From contig ONCC01000011.1 of assembly GCA_900316235.1 (NCBI GenBank), positions 1-64,000 on the forward strand: DNA of 64,000 nt. Direction: 5' to 3'. Both the position numbers and the translations under genes were made by a program. Positions 1-7,126 of the stretch are shown piece by piece. Each line of letters opens with the position of its first letter. Within the stretch, counting starts at the first letter, position 1. The DNA is from an uncultured Bacteroidales bacterium. GTDB lineage: Bacteria; Bacteroidota; Bacteroidia; Bacteroidales; P3. Below the pieces are notes generated by a model. The model did not search any database and was not told the origin of the DNA. It saw nothing but the letters and a program-made list of their open reading frames with translations.

Positions 1-90
1 TTATTTCTTCTTATGTCTGTTCTTGCGCAGGCGTTTTTTACGCTTGTGTGTAGACATTTTGTGACGTTTGTGTTTTTTTCCGTTAGGCAT
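1..90 (-). CDS. bS22-like (AURKAIP1/COX24-domain) small basic ribosomal protein, 29 aa
   Basis: This very small ORF encodes 29 residues, most of them Lys, Arg or His. The core KMSTHKRKKRLRKNRHKKK resembles the COX24/AURKAIP1 C-terminal domain found in mitochondrial mS38 and in the mycobacterial 30S protein bS22. From that family it probably sits in the small ribosomal subunit near the decoding region. The reading frame runs from an ATG at 90 to a TAA at 1-3. It lies downstream of the HU gene on the same strand, with an 8-mer inverted array between them. It is below most gene-finder length limits. The family call rests on composition and motif only. Confidence 0.8.
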   Translation of the reverse strand: MPNGKKHKRHKMSTHKRKKRLRKNRHKKK

Positions 91-101
91 TGTAAAAAAA
101 T

Positions 102-165
102 TGTTTGATTGTTCGACTGCTTAATTGCTTGAGTACTCAGACATTCAAGCATTCAAGCATTAACA
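102..165. repeat. inverted array of 8-nt units
   Basis: Eight consecutive octamers fill this gap: TGTTTGAT, TGTTCGAC, TGCTTAAT, TGCTTGAG, then TACTCAGA, CATTCAAG, CATTCAAG, CATTAACA. The second half is the inverse of the first, and the junction TGAGTACTCA is a perfect palindrome, so the transcript can fold into a long imperfect hairpin. It lies between the HU gene and the bS22-like gene. It may act as a terminator or mRNA stabiliser, but there is no T-run. Its architecture matches other arrays in this window. Confidence 0.6.
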
Positions 166-168
166 CAT

Positions 169-453
169 TTACTTAACTTTCTTTTTCACATCCTGCATGA
201 AAGTCTTAGCGGGCTTGAAAGCGGGGATGTTGTGAGCGGGGATGATGATGGTGGTGTTCTTGCTGATGTTACGGCCAGTCTTCTCAGCGCGTTTCTTCAC
301 GATGAAACTGCCGAAGCCACGCAGGTACACGTTCTCGCCCTCGGAGAGGCTCTCTTTGATAACAGTCATGAACTCCTCGACGGTGGCCTGGATGGCGACC
401 TTCTCAATACCGGTTTTCTGAGCTATTTCAGCTACGATTTCTGCCTTTGTCAT
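169..453 (-). CDS. HU/IHF-family DNA-binding protein
   Basis: This 94-residue protein is the normal length for a bacterial HU/IHF subunit. It begins MTKAEIVAEIAQKTGI and contains the signature stretch GFGSFIVKKRAEKTGRN, in which the glycine-rich turn leads into the DNA-clasping beta arm. HU dimers bend and compact DNA in the nucleoid. The gene is followed by the bS22-like ribosomal protein and preceded by a duplicated promoter. A start at the ATG of 453 leaves a leader of about 60-100 nt. The sequence does not settle which paralogue (hupA, hupB or an IHF-like protein) this is. Confidence 0.95.
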   Translation of the reverse strand: MTKAEIVAEIAQKTGIEKVAIQATVEEFMTVIKESLSEGENVYLRGFGSFIVKKRAEKTGRNISKNTTIIIPAHNIPAFKPAKTFMQDVKKKVK

Positions 454-508
454 TTCTCTAATTATTTTTTTATGTTAATCTTATTGTCTGTTTTTCAACC
501 GAAAATCG

Positions 509-584
509 GAGTGCAAAAATACAACATTTTTTTGAAACGGGAATATGAGTGCAAAAATACAACATTTTTTTGAAACGGGAATAT
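509..584. repeat. perfect 38-bp tandem duplication carrying the HU promoter
   Basis: Bases 509-546 are repeated without any difference at 547-584. Read on the minus strand, each copy contains TATTTTTGCA, a Bacteroidetes -7 element (TAnnTTTG), with T-rich sequence upstream. The duplication therefore gives the HU gene two identical promoters 38 bp apart. Confidence 0.95.
512..559 (-). promoter_or_regulatory. twin -7 boxes of the HU gene
   Basis: TATTTTTGCA is read on the minus strand at 512-521 and again at 550-559. Each fits the TAnnTTTG consensus used by the Bacteroidetes primary sigma factor. Expected starts are about 505 and 543, giving leaders of roughly 50 and 90 nt to the ATG at 453. 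Confidence 0.75.
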
Positions 585-799
585 TTTTTTTCAAAAAAAA
601 ACGATTAAAACATACAAAACATTTATTATCAGACGCTTGAGACGAAAATATTTTTCCCTATCCAACCCATACAGAGCTGATATTAGACAAAGACGAAACC
701 ATTATCTACTAATTTTAAACCAATTAAGGTCAGCCTGACACAAGGGCTGATGCCCCCCCCTCCTACCGGCAGTCCACCCCACCCCACAACAGTTTAAAC

Positions 800-884
800 A
801 ACCTATCATCTCCGACCCCAGTCGGTGATGGTATGGTGTTGGTACGTATTTGGTACGGTGTTGATACGGTGTTGGTGTCTTCTC
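800..884. repeat. intergenic 11-mer array, copy A
   Basis: Five 11-nt units run from 830 (GGTATGGTGTT, GGTACGTATTT, GGTACGGTGTT, GATACGGTGTT, then a decayed unit). They are preceded by a short hairpin formed by CCGAC and GTCGG around 812-824. This is a diverged member, in reverse orientation, of the family at 6961, 25489, 32191, 45449 and 58110. The rest of 585-799 and 885-924 shows no gene; the apparent 66-aa minus-strand frame is made of the repeats. Confidence 0.6.
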
Positions 885-924
885 GCTACTGATTATCAGC
901 ACATTATAAGTTCACGAAAACAAT

Positions 925-958
925 AAAACGCACACAACCAGAGGATTATGTGCGTTTT
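925..958. terminator. bidirectional intrinsic terminator
   Basis: AAAACGCACA at 925-934 pairs perfectly with TGTGCGTTTT at 949-958 around a 14-nt loop, and T-runs flank both sides. It lies 55 bp beyond the stop of the BspA-like gene and probably ends its transcript. Confidence 0.7.
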
Positions 959-1012
959 TGTGTTTGTAACTTATTGATTTTCAATCCGCGCTACGAACAC
1001 AACAAAAGCCCC

Positions 1013-4000
1013 CTATCTTATCACCACCACCCGTCGGGCGGGATGGTTGCCGACTCTGACGAGGTAGGTTCCTGAGGCGGGGACGTTGAAGTGTATCGGG
1101 GCGGAGTCCTCCTTCCGGGTAGCTATCATGCGACCCACTGCATCGTACAGCCACACCTGATTACCTTCGGCTCCCTCTACCACTATCTGCCCGTTCTGGA
1201 TGTAAATTTTGGCGTTGATGGTCTCCACATCGTCCACTCCGACGACAATGGTATCGTGGATATAGATGGTGTCAAATATGTATACCGAGTCAAATATCCA
1301 TACCGAGTCGAAGACCCACGTGGAGTCAAACACATAGTGTGTCACCGACGTGGTATCGTAGAATACCAGCGTATCAACTGTCCTCGTAGTATCGAAATAG
1401 TAGTGGTTCACGGTGTCTATATTGACAAATACCATCGTATCGAAGACACTTGTTGTGTCGAAATAGTAGTGGTGTATGGTGTCGAGACTGACCAACGTAT
1501 CGAAAATTCTTGTGGTATCGAAATAATAGTGGTTTACAGTATCTACATTGACAAATACTATCGTGTCGAAGATCCTCGTGGTATCAAAATAAAAGTGGTT
1601 TACGGTATCTATGTTGACAAACACCATCGTATCGAAAACCCTTGTTGTGTCGAAATAGTAGTGGTGTATGGTGTCGAGACTGACTAACGTATCGAAAACC
1701 CTCGTGGTATCGAAATAATAGTGGTTCACTGTGTCAATGTTGACAAACACCATCGTATCGAAGACCCTTGTAGTGTCGTATACCACCAAGGTGTCGATGG
1801 TCCACGTGGTATCAAAGACAACCAAAGTATCGTAAATACGAGTGGTGTCGTAGTAGTAGTGGTTGTATTCAGTGGTGTCGTAGACGATGTTTATCACTGT
1901 GTCGTAGATGGTGGTGGTATCGTAAACACGTATTGTGTCTGGTGCACTATATACTGCCGTCAGTGTAGTGTCACTCATTACCACAATATATCGAGGGTTC
2001 GCCGTCTCGCCATCACTCCAACCGTCGAACTGCAAGCCAACCTGCGGTAATGCAAAGATAATTGCTGTGCTTCCAGATTCGTACACGCCACCACCTATAG
2101 CATTGTTCGCGACCACATTATATGATTTTGCATTGGGATCAAAATAGGCTGTAATGGATGTATCCTGGATTAATGCCAACATACGAGGATTGTCAGTGTT
2201 ATTATCACTCCAATGAGAGAAATGATACCCATTATTGGCAGTGGCCATAAATACGGCAGTTGGTGATTGACAAGTAGGCTCAGTAATAACATATACTATT
2301 CCCGTCATATTATCTGCACTTTGAGTGTTAAACGAGAAAATAGTTTCTTCTTGTAAATCAGATCTGTAACCTAACCAACCTGAACCCTCGTAATAAGAGT
2401 TATAACTACCACATGGTATGATGAACATACGAACGCTCCCATTAGACGAAAAGCAATATGAACCAATTGTGGGAGCAATCTTTGATTTCAAATATACGGT
2501 AACCAGATTACTACAGCCGGTGAAAGCATTATTGCCAATTGAGGCGACAGAATTGGGGATGGTGACGGAGGTCAGGCCACTGCAATTTTCGAACGCACGA
2601 GAGCCAATCAAGATGACGGAACTGGGAATGGTCACCGAGGTCAGACCGCTGCAGTTAGAAAAGGCGCCGCTACCGATACTGGTTACCGAGTTGGGGATGG
2701 TGACGGAGGTCAGACCACTGCAATTTTCGAACGCACAAGAGCCAATCAAGGTGACGGAACTGGGAATGGTCACCGAGGTCAGACCGCTGCAGTTATAAAA
2801 GGCGTCACTACCGATACTGGTTACCGAGTTGGGGATGGTAACTGAGGTAAAGCTGCTGCAACTAAAAAAGACATTTTTTTTAATCTCTGCAACCCCATCG
2901 GGAATAAAAAGATTATTCAACAGAGTGCCGTTAATACTCAACGAGTGAGAAAATTTGGTAGGGCAAGAATTATAATTACTAAAATCAATACCACACCACT
3001 GAGCAATAGTGCCGGTATAGTTGACGGCGGTCAGACCGTTGCAACCATAGAACGCATCCTCGCCTATCGAAGTGACGGAGTTGGATATGGTGATTGAGGT
3101 GAGACCGCTGCAATTTTTGAAGGCACGGGGACCAATGGCATTAACTGTTCCAGGAATATTTACAATACTATCATTTCCTATGTAGGCAATTAATGTGTCC
3201 CGTGTATTATTGGAATATACAAAATCACCGTCGATGACACCATTCATCAAATAGGCTCCCCAAGGAGCACCTGTAGCAGTACCATAATACACAATATGTC
3301 GCATACCGGAGAACGCATTATTTCCAATCGAGGTGACAGAGGTGGGAATGGTGATGGAAGTGAGACTGCTGCAACCTTGGAATGCACGTTCGCCTATCGA
3401 GATGACGGAATTAGGAATGGTTACAGAAGTGAGACCTCTGCAATTATAGAAGGCATATCCGCCGATAGAGGTCACCAAGTTGGGAATAATGACTGAGGTG
3501 AGACCGCTACAATTTTGGAATGCACGTTCTCCAATCGAGGTGACTGAATTGGGGATAGTGACGGAGGTCAGGCCGCTGCAATTATAGAAGGCATACCCGC
3601 TAATGCTGGTCACCGAGTTGGGGATGGTGACGGAGGTGAGGCCGCTGCAATTATAGAACGCCCCTTCGCCAATCGAGGTGACTGAATTGGGGATGGTGAC
3701 GGAGGTGAGGCCGCTGCAACCATAGAACGTATTATATTCAATTGAGGAGACTGAGTTTGAGATGGTGACGGAAGTGAGGCCGCTGCAATTATAGAAGGCA
3801 TTGTTACCGATGCTGGTCACAGAGTTGGGTATGGTGACAGTGGTAAGGCAGCTGCAACCATAAAACGCCCTTCCGTCAATCCAGGTGATGGAATTGGGAA
3901 TGATTACCGATGTTAAACCGCTACAAGCCTCAAACGCATAGTTGCCAATGCAGGTGACTGCATATTTGATACCATTATTCTCCACACTGTCGGGGATGAC

Positions 4001-4195
4001 AACGTCACCGGTAATATAGCTGTAATAGTTGCCATTCGTTGGGTTGTCTACCTGTACCCGATGCTGCCATGTGTCTGTAATGCTGTAGAACAGTGTCTTG
4101 CCCTGATAGGTGTAGCTGAAGTCATAGGCTTTTGCCACATTGGGCAACGTCAATACCATCAGTAACACTGCGAAAAGTGATAATTTGTGTTTCAT
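1013..4195 (-). CDS. BspA-type leucine-rich repeat surface protein with type IX sorting tail
   Basis: This 1060-residue exported protein begins with a signal peptide (MKHKLSLFAVLLMVLTLPN, then AKA). Residues of about 55-620 are BspA-type LRR_5 repeats of roughly 23 aa with the core GLTSVTIPNSVTSIG. Two Listeria-Bacteroides (InlB B-like) repeats follow at about 640-750, each ending in HW or GW plus an ITAYF- or LTAVY-type strand. Next comes a DT-rich stalk (about 750-985). The tail ends LVRVGNHPARRVVVIR, a type A C-terminal sorting domain of the type IX system, which fits the nearby porU and porV. BspA relatives bind host proteins or other cells. The interruption GTIAQWCGIDF inside the LRRs is normal for this family. 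Confidence 0.92.
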   Translation of the reverse strand: MKHKLSLFAVLLMVLTLPNVAKAYDFSYTYQGKTLFYSITDTWQHRVQVDNPTNGNYYSYITGDVVIPDSVENNGIKYAVTCIGNYAFEACSGLTSVIIPNSITWIDGRAFYGCSCLTTVTIPNSVTSIGNNAFYNCSGLTSVTISNSVSSIEYNTFYGCSGLTSVTIPNSVTSIGEGAFYNCSGLTSVTIPNSVTSISGYAFYNCSGLTSVTIPNSVTSIGERAFQNCSGLTSVIIPNLVTSIGGYAFYNCRGLTSVTIPNSVISIGERAFQGCSSLTSITIPTSVTSIGNNAFSGMRHIVYYGTATGAPWGAYLMNGVIDGDFVYSNNTRDTLIAYIGNDSIVNIPGTVNAIGPRAFKNCSGLTSITISNSVTSIGEDAFYGCNGLTAVNYTGTIAQWCGIDFSNYNSCPTKFSHSLSINGTLLNNLFIPDGVAEIKKNVFFSCSSFTSVTIPNSVTSIGSDAFYNCSGLTSVTIPSSVTLIGSCAFENCSGLTSVTIPNSVTSIGSGAFSNCSGLTSVTIPSSVILIGSRAFENCSGLTSVTIPNSVASIGNNAFTGCSNLVTVYLKSKIAPTIGSYCFSSNGSVRMFIIPCGSYNSYYEGSGWLGYRSDLQEETIFSFNTQSADNMTGIVYVITEPTCQSPTAVFMATANNGYHFSHWSDNNTDNPRMLALIQDTSITAYFDPNAKSYNVVANNAIGGGVYESGSTAIIFALPQVGLQFDGWSDGETANPRYIVVMSDTTLTAVYSAPDTIRVYDTTTIYDTVINIVYDTTEYNHYYYDTTRIYDTLVVFDTTWTIDTLVVYDTTRVFDTMVFVNIDTVNHYYFDTTRVFDTLVSLDTIHHYYFDTTRVFDTMVFVNIDTVNHFYFDTTRIFDTIVFVNVDTVNHYYFDTTRIFDTLVSLDTIHHYYFDTTSVFDTMVFVNIDTVNHYYFDTTRTVDTLVFYDTTSVTHYVFDSTWVFDSVWIFDSVYIFDTIYIHDTIVVGVDDVETINAKIYIQNGQIVVEGAEGNQVWLYDAVGRMIATRKEDSAPIHFNVPASGTYLVRVGNHPARRVVVIR
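1240..1935 (-). repeat. DT-rich stalk repeats (internal to the LRR protein)
   Basis: About 230 residues consist of variants of YYFDTTRVFDTMVFVNID and YYFDTTRVFDTLVSLDTIHH. Every unit holds DTT or DTL/DTM, with alternating aromatic and beta-branched residues and no Cys, Pro or Lys to speak of. Copies are nearly identical at DNA level, so unit number may vary by recombination. The stretch sits between the B-repeats and the sorting domain and looks like an extended beta stalk. Confidence 0.8.
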
Positions 4196-4500
4196 ATCGT
4201 CTATAGTTTTACGTTATTTTCAATTCAAATAGACATAAAAAAGAAGCGCGGGTTACAAGGTCATTACTTATCTCGCTAACTTGGCCTTAGCATTGCCCCT
4301 TTGCCGAAGATAAGCAATGCTGAAGCCCACGCTGTCGATATATACTACTAGTATATACGCACCAATGGACGTTAGCAATTGCTTTACCGTGCGACAAAGA
4401 TATTTGAATTTGCTAAGTTCAGTTAGCCGCAGATAAAACGTTCAACTCAACGTCTTTAATATGTCCTGCCGTTTGTTTCTAAACGACGATGCAAAATTAC
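4196..4500 (-). promoter_or_regulatory. long structured leader of the LRR protein with two possible promoters
   Basis: Two -7 elements face the LRR gene: TATCTTTG (minus strand, 4395-4402) and TAATTTTG (4492-4499). They predict leaders of about 190 and 290 nt. The leader contains two perfect inverted repeats: AGCATTGC/GCAATGCT at 4289-4321, and TATATACTA/TAGTATATA around one base at 4339-4357. No known riboswitch was recognised. A 5' UTR this long suggests post-transcriptional control. Confidence 0.45.
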
Positions 4501-4639
4501 GAATAAAATTTCAATCCACCAAAAATAATTCACCTCCGCCAAGGAAAATCTCGACGGAGGCGTAAGGGATATATGGTTCTTGCGTCCTGCTGGAGGGCTT
4601 GTCGGAGTGTCGTCGGAGTGTCGTCGGGGTATCGAACGA

Positions 4640-5390
4640 CTATTTGTTGGAAGAAGACGCGTTTCTGGTTTTGCCAAAGACCACCACCAGCAGGGCGACG
4701 GCGGCGAGGGTGCAGGCAATGGTCAGCAGGGGCGAGAGGGCAAGAGGGGCCGAGGGGTCGAACGAGGTGCTGTCGCCAGACATCAGAGCATAGATCACGA
4801 CGACAATAGCATTGTTGGCGAAATGGGCCAGCACATTGACCAATAGGGAACGTCCGTAGACATAAAGGTATCCCAACAGGGCTCCGAGGAGGAATCGGGG
4901 CAGGAAAGCGAACACCTCGCCATGTGCCAGGCTGAACAATGCTGCCGTAACCCACACGGCCACATGCACATTCTTGAACCAACGCTGCGGACATCTCCCC
5001 CACCCTGCGCAACTCACGTTCCACAGCCTCCCACATGCCCGACCAATGCCATCCGTCATTCCAAACCGATAGCCAGTCGGTAAGCGGCATCAGCAGCATC
5101 AGCACCACCACTCCCGCAAGTCCAAGGAGCCAGTTACGGCCGCTGACATCAAATCTTAGAAACGAACGTACTTCATCACGGTAGTACATCCTGGCCACAA
5201 TCACCGGCGGAAGACCAAATGTAAATACCTGAGTAATAGCGTTCCATACAATAAATAAGCTCCGTGTACCGGACTCGCCACCATCAGGAACACCCAGGGC
5301 AACGCCTATCACCACAGACATAACCATCAGTGCCAACGACAACATCGCCAGCACCAAAAGATGCATAAAAGGATGGGTAAACTTCTTCAC
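4640..5390 (-). pseudogene. CPBP-family membrane protease, broken by an internal deletion
   Basis: The first part (MKKFTHPFMH..., read to about 4990) has several membrane helices. It runs out of frame at about 4985-5005, where the other frame picks up RWFKNVHVAVWVTAALFSLA and continues with motif 2 (FSLAHGE) and motif 3 (LAHFANNA) of CPBP/CAAX-type intramembrane proteases to the stop at 4640. The expected first motif (EExxxR) before RWFKN is absent, so roughly 60 residues are probably missing, with a shifted frame. The GTG at 5390 lies 4 nt past the 3' end of tRNA-Arg; an ATG at 5366 is an alternative start. Either this is a real pseudogene or the assembly collapsed here. Confidence 0.7.
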
Positions 5391-5394
5391 TTAG

Positions 5395-5468
5395 TGACCC
5401 CGGCGGGATTCAAACCCACGACTTTCGGAACCGGAATCCGACGTTCTATTCAGCTGAACTACGGGGCC
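5395..5468 (-). tRNA. tRNA-Arg (anticodon CCG)
   Basis: A complete cloverleaf is seen on the minus strand. The acceptor GGCCCCG pairs with CGGGGTC (one G-U pair), followed by discriminator A. The anticodon stem is TCGGA/TCCGA with loop TTCCGGT, so the anticodon is CCG, reading CGG. The T-arm GTGGG-TTTGAAT-CCCGC is standard. The CCA end is not encoded. It lies 32 bp after the MATE gene, on the same strand. Confidence 0.93.
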
Positions 5469-5500
5469 AAATGCGACATAATAACATCAAAGGTGGAATA

Positions 5501-6853
5501 TTATTGTGTCCCTTTGAACTTTTTTTTCACCAATTGCGGCGCGAAGCGCACCACCAAGAAGTTGCAAAGGAAGAGCGAAAGCATCTCAGCAATGCCCCAA
5601 GAAACCCATATCCCACTGATTCCTAGTATCAATGGAAGCAACCAAACACATGCCAGCTCAAAACCCAGCGTGCGAGTGAAAGCCGCCACGGCACTCACCA
5701 CACCGTTGTTCAATCCGGTGAACAATGCCGAAACAAACATATTCCATCCACAGAGCAGCATGGCGGGGAAATAGAGACGCATAGCATTGACGGTCAATTC
5801 CGTAAGGGCCTCGTCATATCCCACGAATATACGCGACAATGGCCGGGCAAAAATTTCAGCTGTGGCCGTCATTAATATCCCTGCCACCGCAATGAGAATC
5901 ATCGACTTGCGCAACAGAGACCGTTGTTCTCCGATATCGCGTGCGCCATAATGATAACCGATAACAGGTGTAATGCCAATATTATAGCCAATAAATACTG
6001 CCACAAAAATAAAGGCGATGTACATCAACACACCATAGGCCGCCACTCCATCCTCGCCGAGATAGCGCATCAGTTGCAGGTTATAGCAGATGGTAACGAT
6101 ATTCATTGCGATATTGGCCACATACTCAGAGACTCCGTTTGTGCAAGCCTTCCTCACATAGAGCCACAGCATCCTGGTGCGCACAAGCCGCAACGAACCA
6201 CGGTTGCGACTTGAGGAGAAGTAGTAGAGAGGGAACAATCCGCCCACAGAACATCCTGCCGCTGTGGCAATTGCGGCGCCCGAAACGCCCATTCCCAATC
6301 CCCATACCAATAATGCATCGAGGGCGATATTGACCACTCCCGCCACCACACTCATCAGCGTTCCCAACTGCGGCCGCTCGGCTGCCATGTAGAATGACTG
6401 GAAGGCGCATTGAAGCACAAATCCCGGCATCCCAATCATATTCAGTCGGATATAGCTGATGCATTCATCCATCATAGCCTCGTCGGCCCCCAGCCATCGC
6501 GACACCATCGGTGCCAAAAACGCCAACACAATGCCCAGCACCACTCCCAGCGCCAAGCCGAACCAAACCAGCATCGTGAACACGCGGTTAGCCTTCTGGG
6601 GGTAGCCCTCGCCTTTGAGTTTGGATGTCAGGGCCGCACCGCCGCTACCTATCATCAAACCCAGCGATCCAATCATCATAATAACTGGGAATGTGATGTT
6701 TATAGCAGCAAAACCTGATTTTCCAGCAAAATTGGCAACAAAAAATCCGTCCACTATGGAATAAATCGACGTCACGAGTACCATGGCGATGCTCGGGAGC
6801 ACGGACCGGACAATCCTCCGGTAGGTATAATGGCCTGACAATTCGATATTCAC
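5501..6853 (-). CDS. MATE-family multidrug/cation antiporter
   Basis: This 450-residue inner-membrane protein has about 12 hydrophobic segments. MATE features include SIYSIVDGFFVANFAGKSG near the N terminus, the helix pattern MMIGSLGLMIGSGGAALTSK, and a second-half repeat beginning near GVSEYVANIAMN. Such proteins export cationic drugs using Na+ or H+. The frame is open further upstream to 7000, but the promoter at 6881-6888 lies inside that extension, so translation should start at the GTG of 6853 (VNIELSGHYTYRR), where the family normally begins. It may be cotranscribed with tRNA-Arg. Confidence 0.9.
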   Translation of the reverse strand: MNIELSGHYTYRRIVRSVLPSIAMVLVTSIYSIVDGFFVANFAGKSGFAAINITFPVIMMIGSLGLMIGSGGAALTSKLKGEGYPQKANRVFTMLVWFGLALGVVLGIVLAFLAPMVSRWLGADEAMMDECISYIRLNMIGMPGFVLQCAFQSFYMAAERPQLGTLMSVVAGVVNIALDALLVWGLGMGVSGAAIATAAGCSVGGLFPLYYFSSSRNRGSLRLVRTRMLWLYVRKACTNGVSEYVANIAMNIVTICYNLQLMRYLGEDGVAAYGVLMYIAFIFVAVFIGYNIGITPVIGYHYGARDIGEQRSLLRKSMILIAVAGILMTATAEIFARPLSRIFVGYDEALTELTVNAMRLYFPAMLLCGWNMFVSALFTGLNNGVVSAVAAFTRTLGFELACVWLLPLILGISGIWVSWGIAEMLSLFLCNFLVVRFAPQLVKKKFKGTQ

Positions 6854-6880
6854 GTCGGATGGAATTGTTAAAACGAGTTG

Positions 6881-6888
6881 CAAAATTA
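6881..6888 (-). promoter_or_regulatory. promoter -7 box of the MATE gene
   Basis: TAATTTTG followed by CA is read on the minus strand. It predicts a transcript start near 6874 and a leader of about 20 nt before the GTG at 6853, which decides the start choice for this gene. Confidence 0.7.
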
Positions 6889-6960
6889 CAACATTTTCCC
6901 CAATTGGCAAAGACTCAAAAAACATCAAAAAAGACCCATTTTCCAACTCCTTGATACTAA

Positions 6961-7050
6961 GTACCATCTCCCTACCAACTCCTACCCAACTCCCTACCAA
7001 CTCCTACCATGGTAGGAGTTGGTAGGGAGTTGATAGGGGGTTGGCACGGT
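6961..7050. repeat. intergenic 11-mer array, copy B, with a perfect 46-bp palindrome
   Basis: Imperfect units of TACCAACTCC run toward a central CCATGG and are followed by their inverse. Bases 6987-7009 and 7010-7032 are perfect reverse complements with no loop. The array lies between the divergent MATE gene and porU. It is the best preserved of six copies in the window. Confidence 0.9.
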
Positions 7051-7126
7051 TTTTGTAGTAATTTTATTATAAATGTATACAATAAAATATTTAATAGGGC
7101 GTTATTGAAAAACTGAAAAAACTGAA

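Noticed and set aside
702..902. 66-residue frame on the minus strand
   Set aside because: It is made of the 11-mer repeat and an intergenic region; no start signal or family match.
2520..3960. Regular DNA repeats that could look like a CRISPR array
   Set aside because: They are leucine-rich repeat codons of the BspA-like protein; period about 69 bp and in frame, without unique spacers.
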